A DNA stretch of 22,720 nt from an uncultured Clostridia bacterium (GTDB lineage Bacteria > Bacillota > Clostridia > Christensenellales > Aristaeellaceae): NCBI GenBank assembly GCA_934647235.1, contig CAKUFG010000033.1:1-22720 (forward strand), given 5' to 3'. The first letter of the stretch is position 1, and each line of letters begins with the position of its first letter. The position numbers were made by a program, and so were the translations under genes. The notes beneath the pieces are model-generated. The model did not search any database. It worked only from the letters and a program-made list of their open reading frames with translations, and was not told where the DNA came from. Positions 13,770-21,904 of the stretch are shown in pieces.

Positions 13770-13868
13770 TCACACTTTGAGCCGTGGTGGATAATCACAC
13801 TTTTTGCTCTGAAAGTGTGAGAATAGAAGTGTGAACGTCCACTTGATTCACACTTTTGCTCACACTTT
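13770..13868. repeat. Cluster of six TCACACTTT-type sites
   Basis: TCACACTTT occurs forward at 13770, 13795, 13848 and 13860 and reversed at 13812-13820. A reversed copy one base shorter lies at 13827-13834. Copies at 13795 and 13812 form a perfect 9-bp inverted repeat with an 8-base loop; 13827 and 13848 form another of 8 bp. The first copy is nested in CTCAAA...TTTGAG. This fills the gene-free stretch 13635-13947 between two convergent genes, where promoters are not expected. A protein-binding array, iteron-like set or mobile-element end are possible readings. Confidence 0.6.
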
Positions 13869-13879
13869 CCCCCAAAAAG

Positions 13880-13922
13880 CACGCAAAAAGCGGGAACCGC
13901 CCTTTTACAGGACAGTCCCCGC
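13880..13922 (-). terminator. Intrinsic terminator of the rubrerythrin gene
   Basis: On the minus strand GCGGGGAC (13922-13915) pairs with GTTCCCGC (13897-13890) including one G-U pair, and TTTTT follows (13889-13885). It lies 26 bases after the stop codon. Confidence 0.75.
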
Positions 13923-13947
13923 AAACCCTTGTGATTGCTTGCTTTTC

Positions 13948-14493
13948 TTACTTGCTGAAGTAGCGCTTCAGCAGGCCCTCGAAGGCCTTGCCATGACGGG
14001 CTTCATCGCGTGCCATTTCATGCACGGTGTCATGGATGGCGTCCAGGTTATGCTGCTTGGCCAGCTTGGCCAGCTCCATCTTGCCCATGGTCGCGCCGTT
14101 TTCGGCTTCCACGCGCATTTCCAGGTTCTTCTTGGTGCTGTCGGTTACAACCTCGCCCAGGAGCTCTGCAAACTTGGCGGCATGCTCGGCCTCTTCAAAG
14201 GCAGCCTTTTCCCAGTACAGGCCGATTTCGGGGTAGCCCTCGCGGTGCGCAACGCGCGCCATGGCCAGATACATACCCACCTCGGAGCATTCGCCGGCGA
14301 AGTTGGCGCGCAGGCCCTCGATGATTTCTTCAGGCGCGCCCTTGGCTACGCCCACCACATGCTCGGCAGCCCAGACTCTTTCTTCATCCTTCTGCGCCAC
14401 AAACTTGCTGGCAGGCACGCCGCACTGAGGGCACTTGACCGGGGGCTGTTCGCCTTCATACACATAACCGCAAACGCTGCAAACCCATTTCAT
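13948..14493 (-). CDS. Reverse rubrerythrin (rubredoxin domain first)
   Basis: A 181-residue cytoplasmic peroxide- and oxygen-detoxifying diiron protein of anaerobes, reducing H2O2/O2 to water with electrons from NADH-linked carriers. The rubredoxin iron site is at the N-terminus (Cys5, Cys8, Cys21, Cys24 in CSVCGY and CPQCG), the order seen in reverse rubrerythrins. The four-helix ferritin-like domain follows, with Glu68 in GECSEVGMYL, the EEAEHA segment at 100-105, Glu131, and DEARHGK at 163-169. GGAGGTAAG precedes the start. It is a single-gene unit with its own promoter region and terminator. Probably induced by oxidative stress, although no clear PerR box is seen. Confidence 0.95.
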   Translation of the reverse strand: MKWVCSVCGYVYEGEQPPVKCPQCGVPASKFVAQKDEERVWAAEHVVGVAKGAPEEIIEGLRANFAGECSEVGMYLAMARVAHREGYPEIGLYWEKAAFEEAEHAAKFAELLGEVVTDSTKKNLEMRVEAENGATMGKMELAKLAKQHNLDAIHDTVHEMARDEARHGKAFEGLLKRYFSK

Positions 14494-14529
14494 AATAACT
14501 TACCTCCGTTAATCTTGCTTGATCCTTGC

Positions 14530-14555
14530 TGCAAGCCCTGTTGGCTTGCATTATA
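14530..14555 (-). promoter_or_regulatory. Rubrerythrin -10 element with start-site palindrome
   Basis: TATAAT on the minus strand (14555-14550) has no good -35. It is directly followed by a perfect 8-bp inverted repeat TGCAAGCC-(5)-GGCTTGCA (14530-14550) centred near the expected transcription start. This could be a repressor site or a 5' stabilising hairpin. Confidence 0.5.
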
Positions 14556-14613
14556 GTAATACACGAAAGCAGGGCGTTTGAAACAAGATACGAAAATATT
14601 TTTTAATTTATTT

Positions 14614-15027
14614 TTAGATCAGGTAAGGCTTTACAAACTCGGGCAGATCGGCGGCGTCCAGACCGATGGAGAGGACGAAGTCAATCTCGTGCGCCTTGGT
14701 GTAAGCGTCCAGCTTCTCAAAGAACCAGGCCATCTCGGCGATGTCGGTGGTCTTGGTCAGCTTGAGGAAAGCGTCGATAAAGATCACCTTCACGTCGAAG
14801 TTGGTAGCCAGCATGCCGGCCAGGAAGCCAAAGAACATATCCGCAGAGCGGATACCGTATTCGCCGGCATTAACAAAGCGCACCTCATGGCGCAGGTCAA
14901 ACATGTAGCGGTTATCATCATCCACAAACACGACGTCGCCGTGCTGCGTATCCACCATGTGGTTGGCCATATCCAGGATGCGCTTCGTCTTGCCGGAACC
15001 TTTTTTGCCGTATATCACTTGAATCAT
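14614..15027 (-). CDS. Small P-loop ATP-binding protein of unknown function
   Basis: A 137-residue protein. MIQVIYGKKGSGKTKRILDM carries a clear Walker A (GKKGSGKT, residues 7-14), and KVIFIDAFLKL is a plausible Walker B strand with Asp. The fold is a minimal P-loop NTPase without extra domains. Similar short clostridial proteins are sometimes labelled PilT-like, but nothing here supports a pilus role. It has its own promoter, with AAAGGGGG ahead of the start, and lies downstream of addB. The function is not recognisable from sequence. Confidence 0.8.
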   Translation of the reverse strand: MIQVIYGKKGSGKTKRILDMANHMVDTQHGDVVFVDDDNRYMFDLRHEVRFVNAGEYGIRSADMFFGFLAGMLATNFDVKVIFIDAFLKLTKTTDIAEMAWFFEKLDAYTKAHEIDFVLSIGLDAADLPEFVKPYLI

Positions 15028-15088
15028 GGGAAAATGCCCCCTTTACAGTTAGTTGCGCTTGCATTGCGCAGTTTTTTCGGGTATCTAT

Positions 15089-15117
15089 ATTATACACGAT
15101 CTGGCGGCCGCTGCCAA
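15089..15117 (-). promoter_or_regulatory. Promoter of the small P-loop gene
   Basis: On the minus strand TTGGCA (15117-15112), a 17-nt spacer and perfect TATAAT (15094-15089), about 60 bases before the start codon. Confidence 0.75.
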
Positions 15118-15134
15118 GTATCTTTTTGAACAGA

Positions 15135-18100
15135 TTATGTATTATTTGGAACTTTTTTAATCAGATCCTCCAGTGATACAGAAGAAAGCGCGCGGTCGAA
15201 GGCAGGATTGCGCGGATCGCGCCTGCAAACGCCCGCAAACGCGCAGCGCTGGCAGCTGATTGCCTCCCCGCGTTCGCAGACCGGCGCTGCCTTGATGCCG
15301 CCGCTGCGGATTTCCTCCGTCAGGCGCACGGCCGTCCTGTGCGCGCGCTCAATCAGGCGATACAGCTCGTCCAGCGTGCAGACCAGCTTGCCCTTCTTGG
15401 GTGAGCCATCCTTGTTGAACACGTTCTCGATGCTCACAGGCGGCTGCGAAGCGTCCATCCACTGCGCCACCTGCACGTCGGAGAGCATCACGCCCTTCAG
15501 GCACAGGCGCCTGGCAAGCTCGCTTTCGATCATACTCTGTTTATCCTGATCCACCAGCGGGTCGCCCATCCACTGATAAAACGCGCCTGCGGGCAGCGCG
15601 TCCCTGTCCCCCGCCAGCGCAGCCTCCAGATACAGCAAAAGCTGCAGCTGCATGCCGATGTTGATGCGCGCAGGCTCCAGCTTCTGCGCGCCTGATTTAT
15701 AGTCCACCACGCGCAGATACACGCTTTCGCCGCTGTCAAAGCGATCGATGCGGTCAATGCGCCCGCGCACGCTTACCTTGGTGCCGTCCGACAGCTTCAG
15801 CGTCAGCGGCGGCGGCCCGCCGGGATAGCCGAAGGCCACCTCGCCGTACTGCGGGCGGAAGCTGCTCTGCGCCGCGCCCTTGGTAAAGGCCCAGGCCACG
15901 CGCTTGCACACATGGATATAGCGCCTGCCCTCCGCACGCGCGCGGGCGCTGTCGCCGATGGCCTGCTCGCGCCACTGCTCCGTCAGGGGCTGCATGGCCG
16001 CGTCCATCAGCGCATCGCAGTCCTCGCGGGTGATATTGGGCCAGCTGGGATGCGCGGTCAGCGCGCGGGTAAAACCCTCCATTGCGGCATGATAGAACAC
16101 GCCCCGGTCGCGCTCGTCCGTGGCCCAGGCCTTGCGCTCCTGCGGGCGCAGACCATACTGCACAAAATGCTGATACGGACAAGCGGCGTAGCTTTCCAGG
16201 CGGCTGATCGAGACCACGCGGTCGGTAAACAGCGCGCGCGCCATGCCCGGCACAAGCGCTTCCTCCCGCTTTTCATCGCGCGCAGCGGACAAAAGCGCCA
16301 GCATCTCGCCATGGTATTCAGGCTGCTGCCATAGCCAGCGGAAGGCCTGCAGCCATTCTCCGTGCAGTTCTCCCCCGCGCAGGCGCGTGCCGATTACATC
16401 CAGCGCCGGCTGGGGGGCCAGCGGATGCAGCGCGCCCTGCGCACCCTCCACCGTGCCCAGCACCGTAAGGCCGGGAAAGATGCGGCGGATCGCCGCAATC
16501 GCCGGAGCGGCGCGCAGCGGCTCGCCCGCCTGATTGGCCTGCGCGTGGCTCAGATACAGCATTTCGCGCGGCGAACTGAGCACCTTCCAGATATCCAGCT
16601 CGTTCATTAAATCGCGCTCATCCTCGCCCATGCCCAGATAAGCGTCCATATCCGCGCATGCCGTGCTTTTTTCTTCATCGGTCAGCAGGCCATGATCGCC
16701 CGCTCCCGCACCCTCGCTGTGCAGGCCGCAGGCAAAGGTGATTCTGGGCTCAAAGGCAATCAGATTGCCGATTTCACCCACCGTGACGCAGCCCTCGGAG
16801 GGCGGCAGGGACGAGATGCCCTCGTCCATCAGGCCCGCCTCGATCCACGCCGCCACGGTGGAGCCGGGAATGCGCGCGCCGCCGGCGATTTCATGCATCT
16901 GCTCCAGCAGCGCCAGCAGGCGCGTCCATACCTGGCGCGTGCGCACCGCCTCATCCGCCATACCTGCGCGCACCAGCGCATCCTCCTGGGCAAGCAGGGT
17001 GTGATAAGCATCGCAGTCCGTCAATAGATTCATCAGCGCGCGCAGCGACTGCGCCGCGTCCCTGGCCTCGCGCAGACCATCCTGCAAACGCTTCAGGATG
17101 GGATACAGCTTCTGCCGCGCCTGCTCGGGGATCTCGCGCTCGTCCTCGCTGCCGCGCGCAAAGGGCTCGCGCCAGCGCGCGCCGTTGATGCCGTAGGCCA
17201 GCGCATAATTTTCAAGCTGCCAGGCTTCCTCCTGGCTGAGCGGCGCGTAGCCGGATTTAATCGCAGCCAGCATATCCTCCACGCGATATCCGCCCGTCGC
17301 GGCGCGCACAGCGGACAGCAGCAGCCGCACCAGGCCGTGGGACAGCAGCGGCTCCTTGACGGCGATGTACGCCGGGATATCATACTGCCGCAGCACCGTA
17401 TCCAGCACAGAGGCATAGGCTGCCATATTGCCGCACAGTACGGCGATATCGCCATAGGCCACGCCGCGCCGCGCGCAGGCCACGATTTCCTGCGCAATAT
17501 AATGCGCCTCCGCATAAGGCGTCGCCGCCTCAAAGAGCGTGATATGCTGCGGGATCTGCTGATACGGCGCGGGCGCAGGGCGCAGCAGGCGGGCTTCCAG
17601 CGCGCGGATATCCTCCGGCGCGTCCATCGGCTCGCCATCCAGCCACAGCCATTCGCGCCGCAGCCCGGTCTGGCGCAGGCGCGTGCGCAAACGCTCCGCG
17701 CTGTCGCGCACGGGCGCAAAGCAGTCGCCGTCCGGCGCGTCCTGGCGATCCATCACCAGGTACACCCACGCCGCGCTGCAGCTGGCCGTGATGGCGCAAA
17801 GCAGCCGGGCAAAATCATCGGTAATCACATCAAAGCCGTAGACCAGGACATCGGCGTCCTGCACCAGCCCGGACTGCGGCACCGCGTCGATCGCGGCAGC
17901 CAGCACGTCCTCGCCATCCACAAACTTTTCGGCCAGGATATCCGAATACCCGCCGTAGATGCGCGCCAGATCGCCCATCTTTTCAGCGTAGGCGCTCTCC
18001 GGCAGGGAATCGGCGTATGTCTGCAGCTTATCGGGCGTGATCTGCGCGCGCTTCATATCGGCAATCCACTCGCCGCTTTGCGCGATAAAGCCGCGGCGCG

Positions 18101-18425
18101 ATACCGAACGCACATAGTATTTCAAATCCTTTTTGCAGGACAGCAGCGCGCGGGCCAGGGCGATATTTTTGCCGTTGCCATCCACACGCACGCGGTTGCT
18201 GCCGCAGATCAGAAAGAGCCGCTGCACAAAGCGCGAAAGGGAAAAAACCTCGATGTCAAAAAAGCCCGGCAGCGATAAATCGCGGATCAGATCGCGCTCC
18301 GCCTGCAGGGTATATTGCTCGGGCACCAGCAGCACGCAGCGTCTGCCGGCGGCCAGCGCCGCAGCGGCCTGGCTGCGCAGATGCGGCCACAGCCTGCGCG
18401 TGCGCGCGCCCAGAATGGTCAGCAT
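15135..18425 (-). CDS. addB: ATP-dependent nuclease subunit B, AddB-like
   Basis: A 1096-residue relative of AddB, the nuclease/scaffold half of the AddAB helicase-nuclease that processes double-strand breaks. The N-terminal CVLLVPEQYTLQAERDL and DIEVFSLSRFVQR are typical. The C-terminal RecB-type nuclease shows GRIDRIDR and VVDYKSG near residues 888-908. The iron-sulphur cysteines are in YAACPYQHF (about 748) and CQRCAFAGVC (about 1055-1064). Unusually, the Walker A loop expected at the N-terminus is replaced by LGARTRRLWPHL. The start at 18425 has GGGGGAAAAG ahead; upstream ATGs at 18449 and 18479 lie before the predicted transcript start. addA is not adjacent. Confidence 0.9.
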   Translation of the reverse strand: MLTILGARTRRLWPHLRSQAAAALAAGRRCVLLVPEQYTLQAERDLIRDLSLPGFFDIEVFSLSRFVQRLFLICGSNRVRVDGNGKNIALARALLSCKKDLKYYVRSVSRRGFIAQSGEWIADMKRAQITPDKLQTYADSLPESAYAEKMGDLARIYGGYSDILAEKFVDGEDVLAAAIDAVPQSGLVQDADVLVYGFDVITDDFARLLCAITASCSAAWVYLVMDRQDAPDGDCFAPVRDSAERLRTRLRQTGLRREWLWLDGEPMDAPEDIRALEARLLRPAPAPYQQIPQHITLFEAATPYAEAHYIAQEIVACARRGVAYGDIAVLCGNMAAYASVLDTVLRQYDIPAYIAVKEPLLSHGLVRLLLSAVRAATGGYRVEDMLAAIKSGYAPLSQEEAWQLENYALAYGINGARWREPFARGSEDEREIPEQARQKLYPILKRLQDGLREARDAAQSLRALMNLLTDCDAYHTLLAQEDALVRAGMADEAVRTRQVWTRLLALLEQMHEIAGGARIPGSTVAAWIEAGLMDEGISSLPPSEGCVTVGEIGNLIAFEPRITFACGLHSEGAGAGDHGLLTDEEKSTACADMDAYLGMGEDERDLMNELDIWKVLSSPREMLYLSHAQANQAGEPLRAAPAIAAIRRIFPGLTVLGTVEGAQGALHPLAPQPALDVIGTRLRGGELHGEWLQAFRWLWQQPEYHGEMLALLSAARDEKREEALVPGMARALFTDRVVSISRLESYAACPYQHFVQYGLRPQERKAWATDERDRGVFYHAAMEGFTRALTAHPSWPNITREDCDALMDAAMQPLTEQWREQAIGDSARARAEGRRYIHVCKRVAWAFTKGAAQSSFRPQYGEVAFGYPGGPPPLTLKLSDGTKVSVRGRIDRIDRFDSGESVYLRVVDYKSGAQKLEPARINIGMQLQLLLYLEAALAGDRDALPAGAFYQWMGDPLVDQDKQSMIESELARRLCLKGVMLSDVQVAQWMDASQPPVSIENVFNKDGSPKKGKLVCTLDELYRLIERAHRTAVRLTEEIRSGGIKAAPVCERGEAISCQRCAFAGVCRRDPRNPAFDRALSSVSLEDLIKKVPNNT

Positions 18426-18450
18426 GGCTTTTCCCCCTTTCGATGGCATT

Positions 18451-18479
18451 ATTGTATCACGACGGGTAAAAAAAGACAA
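18451..18479 (-). promoter_or_regulatory. addB promoter
   Basis: On the minus strand TTGTCT (18479-18474), 17 nt, then TACAAT (18456-18451). The -35 lies inside the T-run of the preceding oadA terminator, so the two units are packed with no spare bases. Transcription would begin near 18444. Confidence 0.55.
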
Positions 18480-18513
18480 ACAAAAACAGGGAGATGAACA
18501 AGCATCTCCCTGT
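18475..18513 (-). terminator. Intrinsic terminator of the pckA-oad operon
   Basis: ACAGGGAGATG on the minus strand (18513-18503) pairs perfectly over 11 bp with CATCTCCCTGT (18496-18486) around a 6-base loop. A T-rich run (TTTTTGTTTGTC) follows. It lies 14 bases after the oadA stop. Confidence 0.93.
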
Positions 18514-18527
18514 AAGAAATTATAAAA

Positions 18528-19928
18528 TCAGTTGCCCATATCCTCAACGTAGAGCTCGCGCACGGCGTTGGGATCAGCCTCGGCAGCCCTTTCGCCGCGC
18601 TTGGCAAAGAAGGTGGAAGCAACCTGCGGGAACAGCGCGTAGCTGAGCACATCCTCTTCGCAGGTGGCGACGCCCTTGGTTTCTTCGCGGTACTTGGGCA
18701 TTTCGGGCTTGATCAGATCGGCAGGACGGCAGGTAATCACCGTGTCGCTGCCAATCGCCTTGCGGCGCACTTCCTCGTTGACCTGGCCGGGCAGGCGGCC
18801 GTATTCGCCGCGCAGCAGCGCCTTGGACTCCTTGGAGACCATCTTATACCGCTCGCCGGACAGGACGTTGAGCACGGCCTGGGAGCCGACGATCTGGCTG
18901 GTGGGCGTAACAAGGGGCGGATAGCCAAAGTCCTTGCGGACGCGCGGCACCTCGGCCAGCACGTCGTAGTACTTACCCTCGGCGTTCGCCTGCTTGAGCT
19001 GGCTGATCAGGTTGCTTAGCATGCCGCCGGGCACCTGGTACACCAGGGTCTTCACGTCGGTATTGAGCACCTTGGGATCAAGCGAGCCCTCGGCCTTGAG
19101 GCGGTCTGCCACCTTGCGGAAATGGGTCGCGCCCTGCAACAGCTTGTCCATATCCAGGCCGGTATCATAGTCCGTGCCCTTGAAGGTGGCGACCATGGAC
19201 TCGGTAGCCGGCTGAGAGGTGCCGTTGGCCATGGGCGACAGCGCGGTATCGATGATATCCACGCCCGCCTGAGCGGCCATCAGGTACACCATATCGCCGG
19301 TGCCGGTGGTGTTGTGGGTATGCAGGTGGATGGGCACCTTGACGCTCTGCTTGAGCTTCTTGACCAGGTTGTAGGCGTCGAAGGGCAGCAGCAGGTTCGC
19401 CATGTCCTTGATGCAGATGCTGTCCGCGCCCATCTGCTCCATTTCCTTGGCCAGCTTGACAAAATACTCCTCGTTATGCACGGGGCTGACGGTGTAGCTG
19501 ATGGCCGGTTCGCACCAGCCGCCATACTTTTTAACCGCCTTGACCGCGCACTCGATGTTGCGGGTGTCGTTCAGAGCGTCGAAGACGCGGACTACGTCGA
19601 TGCCGTTTTCGATGGACTTGGCGCAGAAGGCCTCCACCACGTCGTCGGCATAGTGCTTATAGCCCAGCAGGTTCTGGCCGCGCAGCAGCATCTGCAGCCT
19701 GGTATTGGGCATATGCTTGCGCAGCTGGCGTAGCCGCTCCCACGGATCCTCGTTGAGGAAGCGCATGCAGGCGTCAAACGTCGCGCCGCCCCAGCATTCC
19801 AGCGACCAGTAGCCAATGCTGTCCAGCAGCTCGCAAGCGGGCAGCATATCGCTCAGACGCATGCGCGTGGCGGCCTGGGACTGATGCGCGTCACGCAGAA
19901 TGGTATCGGTAATATAGATCTTAGCCAT
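18528..19928 (-). CDS. oadA: Oxaloacetate decarboxylase alpha subunit, carboxyltransferase part
   Basis: A 466-residue TIM-barrel carboxyltransferase that moves the carboxyl group of oxaloacetate to biotin, leaving pyruvate. DTILRDAHQS (residues 8-17), Lys174 in ICIKDMANLL (the residue normally carbamylated), and the metal-binding HLHTHNTTG (His203, His205) are all present. It ends after the PYC-OADA helical domain and has no biotin domain; that is supplied by the separate 117-residue carrier encoded upstream. It is the last gene of the operon, 15 bases after oadB, and is followed by a terminator. Annotation as pyruvate carboxylase subunit B would be sequence-compatible, but oadB and oadG beside it favour the Na+-pump decarboxylase. 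Confidence 0.95.
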   Translation of the reverse strand: MAKIYITDTILRDAHQSQAATRMRLSDMLPACELLDSIGYWSLECWGGATFDACMRFLNEDPWERLRQLRKHMPNTRLQMLLRGQNLLGYKHYADDVVEAFCAKSIENGIDVVRVFDALNDTRNIECAVKAVKKYGGWCEPAISYTVSPVHNEEYFVKLAKEMEQMGADSICIKDMANLLLPFDAYNLVKKLKQSVKVPIHLHTHNTTGTGDMVYLMAAQAGVDIIDTALSPMANGTSQPATESMVATFKGTDYDTGLDMDKLLQGATHFRKVADRLKAEGSLDPKVLNTDVKTLVYQVPGGMLSNLISQLKQANAEGKYYDVLAEVPRVRKDFGYPPLVTPTSQIVGSQAVLNVLSGERYKMVSKESKALLRGEYGRLPGQVNEEVRRKAIGSDTVITCRPADLIKPEMPKYREETKGVATCEEDVLSYALFPQVASTFFAKRGERAAEADPNAVRELYVEDMGN

Positions 19929-19943
19929 TTGCTAAATCCTCCA

Positions 19944-21149
19944 TCAATGCGCGCCGAACAGCGCCAGCAGCACGCCCGCGGCAATGGCAGAGCCGATTAC
20001 GCCGGCCACATTGGGGCCCATGGCGTGCATCAGCAGGAAGTTGCCGGGGTTGGCCTTCTGGCCTTCCTTCTGGGATACGCGCGCGGCCATCGGCACGGCG
20101 GATACGCCGGCAGAGCCGATGAGCGGATTGATCTTTTCCTTGAGGAACAGGTTCATGAACTTGGCCAGCAGTACGCCGCCGGCAGTGCCGCAGCCAAAGG
20201 CGAACACGCCCATCAGCATGATCTTGATGGTGTCCAAGGTAAGGAAGGTGCTGGCGGTAGCCGTCGCGCCGACGGATACGCCCAGGAAGATGGTGATCGT
20301 GTTCATCAGGCCGTTCTGCACGGTCTGGTCCAGACGATCCACCACGCCGGTTTCATGCATCAGGTTGCCCAGCATCAGGCAGCCGACCAGGGGCGCAGCC
20401 GAGGGAACCAGCAGCGCCACAAAGATCGTTACCACGAAGGGGAACATAATCTTTTCGGTCTTGCTTACCTTGCGCAGGGGCTTCATCACGATTTCGCGTT
20501 CCTGCTGCGTGGTCAGCGCGCGCATGATGGGCGGCTGAATCACAGGCACCAGTGCCATGTAGGAATACGCGGCTACCGCGATGGGGCCCAGCAGATGGGG
20601 CGCCAAGCGGATGGTGGTGTAGATGGCCGTGGGGCCGTCCGCGCCGCCGATGATGCCGATGGAGCTCGCCTCGGCCGGGGTGAAGTTAACCCACCGAGCC
20701 AGGATAAATACGATGAATATGCCCAGCTGCGCGGCAGCGCCCAGCAGCAGGGTCTTGGGGTTGGCAAGCAGGGGCTCAAAGTCCGTGCCCGCGCCCACGC
20801 CCATGAAGATCAGGCAGGGGTAAATGCCCAGCTTGACGCCCAGGTACAGGTAATCGATCAGGCCCGCAGAGATCGTGGTGGCCACGCCGTCGATTTCAAC
20901 GGTCTTGCCCGCCAGCAGATCCCAGTTGACATGGCCGCCGGCAAAAAGCTGCTCATGGAACATCTCCGCGCCGGGCAGGTTGGTCAGCAGCATGCCGAAG
21001 GAAATGGGCAGCAGCAGCAGCGGCTCAAACTTTTTGACGATCGCCAGGTACGCCAGCACCAGAGAAATGGCGATCATAACCAGCATCTTCCAGTTTTCCG
21101 GGATCATCGAAAAACCGGTCTGCTGGAGGAAGTTCATAATGGTTTCCAT
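19944..21149 (-). CDS. oadB: Na+-translocating decarboxylase beta subunit
   Basis: The 401-residue integral membrane subunit that decarboxylates carboxybiotin and pumps Na+ out of the cell. Hydrophobic helices run through the whole length. The conserved GIIGGADGPTAIY carries Asp171, the counterpart of the Na+-binding Asp of the Klebsiella enzyme, and VGATATASTFL and NPLIGSAGVSAVPMAARVSQ are further family signatures. The length is usual for OadB. It is flanked by the biotin carrier (15 bases upstream) and oadA (15 bases downstream). The subunit is shared by oxaloacetate, methylmalonyl-CoA and glutaconyl-CoA decarboxylases, so the substrate is set by the alpha subunit next to it. Confidence 0.97.
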   Translation of the reverse strand: METIMNFLQQTGFSMIPENWKMLVMIAISLVLAYLAIVKKFEPLLLLPISFGMLLTNLPGAEMFHEQLFAGGHVNWDLLAGKTVEIDGVATTISAGLIDYLYLGVKLGIYPCLIFMGVGAGTDFEPLLANPKTLLLGAAAQLGIFIVFILARWVNFTPAEASSIGIIGGADGPTAIYTTIRLAPHLLGPIAVAAYSYMALVPVIQPPIMRALTTQQEREIVMKPLRKVSKTEKIMFPFVVTIFVALLVPSAAPLVGCLMLGNLMHETGVVDRLDQTVQNGLMNTITIFLGVSVGATATASTFLTLDTIKIMLMGVFAFGCGTAGGVLLAKFMNLFLKEKINPLIGSAGVSAVPMAARVSQKEGQKANPGNFLLMHAMGPNVAGVIGSAIAAGVLLALFGAH

Positions 21150-21164
21150 GCTTCTCCCTCCGTC

Positions 21165-21518
21165 TTAGGCAAGGGTCAGCAGGGTAGCGCCGGTCTGCAC
21201 GCTCTGGCCCTTGGCAACGTTCACCGTGCCGACGGTGCCGTCGTTAGGCGCCATGATTTCGTTTTCCATCTTCATCGCTTCCAGCACTACCAGCACGTCG
21301 CCGCGCTTGACGGCCTGGCCGGGCTTTACGTTGACCGCCAGGATGGTGCCGGGCATGGGGGCGTTGATGGCCTGCGCGCCAGCGGGAGCCTTGGCGGCGG
21401 GGGCGGCAGGAGCCGCAGCGGGAGCGGCCTTGGGGGCGGGGGCAGCGGCTTCGCCTTCCAGCACCTCCAGGGTAATATCATACTGAGTGCCGTTTACGTT
21501 TACACGATACTTTTTCAT
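21165..21518 (-). CDS. Biotin carboxyl carrier subunit of the decarboxylase
   Basis: A 117-residue mobile carrier. A short N-terminal beta segment (KKYRVNVNGTQYDITLEVLE) is followed by a flexible Ala/Pro linker at about residues 23-48 and a biotinyl domain ending at the C-terminus. The biotin attachment motif EAMKMEN puts biotin on Lys83. The carrier shuttles carboxyl groups between OadA and OadB at the membrane. In many bacteria this domain is fused to the end of OadA; here it is a separate gene, 23 bases after oadG. Homologous stand-alone carriers serve glutaconyl-CoA and methylmalonyl-CoA decarboxylases. Confidence 0.95.
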   Translation of the reverse strand: MKKYRVNVNGTQYDITLEVLEGEAAAPAPKAAPAAAPAAPAAKAPAGAQAINAPMPGTILAVNVKPGQAVKRGDVLVVLEAMKMENEIMAPNDGTVGTVNVAKGQSVQTGATLLTLA

Positions 21519-21541
21519 GGAGGATTGCTTCCTTTCGTTCT

Positions 21542-21886
21542 TTATACCCTTTTGATGCTGTGAATGCGGATCGCCTTGACGTCCTTGCCCAGCTCTTCGG
21601 CCAGGGCGACGGAGATCGCCGCCGCCAGCTCGCCGCGGTTGGGAATATCCGCTTCCGCAGAGACGGCCGCCGGAGCGGCCGCCTCTGCAGCGGTTTCATG
21701 TTTCGCATTCACTTTTTTCATAATCGCGCCCATGAAGGAAATCAGGGCGATCAGGCAGATCAGGCCGATGAATACGATCACCATACCCAGCACTACCACG
21801 AACCAGGTGGGAATATCCGCGCCCGGCACAGCCGCCTGCACGGCGGGAGCCGCCGTGGCCAGCGTGTTAGTCAATGCTTCTTCCAT
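21542..21886 (-). CDS. oadG: Decarboxylase gamma-type subunit OadG
   Basis: A 114-residue small subunit. One membrane helix at about residues 27-52 (TWFVVVLGMVIVFIGLICLI continuing into ALISFMG) is followed by a basic stop (KKVNAKHE) and an Ala/Glu-rich linker. A C-terminal segment (GELAAAISVALAEELGKDVK) resembles the domain that in OadG/MmdD contacts the alpha subunit. It anchors and assembles the Na+-pump complex. It lies 18 bases after pckA. Small gamma and delta subunits are hard to tell apart by sequence; position supports this call. Confidence 0.85.
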   Translation of the reverse strand: MEEALTNTLATAAPAVQAAVPGADIPTWFVVVLGMVIVFIGLICLIALISFMGAIMKKVNAKHETAAEAAAPAAVSAEADIPNRGELAAAISVALAEELGKDVKAIRIHSIKRV

Positions 21887-21904
21887 GATTTACCTCACTG
21901 TATG

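Noticed and set aside
13831..14556. Plus-strand open frame opposite rubrerythrin
   Set aside because: It overlaps the unmistakable rubrerythrin gene and begins inside the TCACACTTT cluster; no family signature is seen.
19884..21563. Long open frame on the plus strand opposite oadB and oadA
   Set aside because: It is a codon-bias shadow of high-GC genes: Gln/His-rich nonsense composition and no ribosome site, while the minus strand encodes clear OadA, OadB and carrier proteins.
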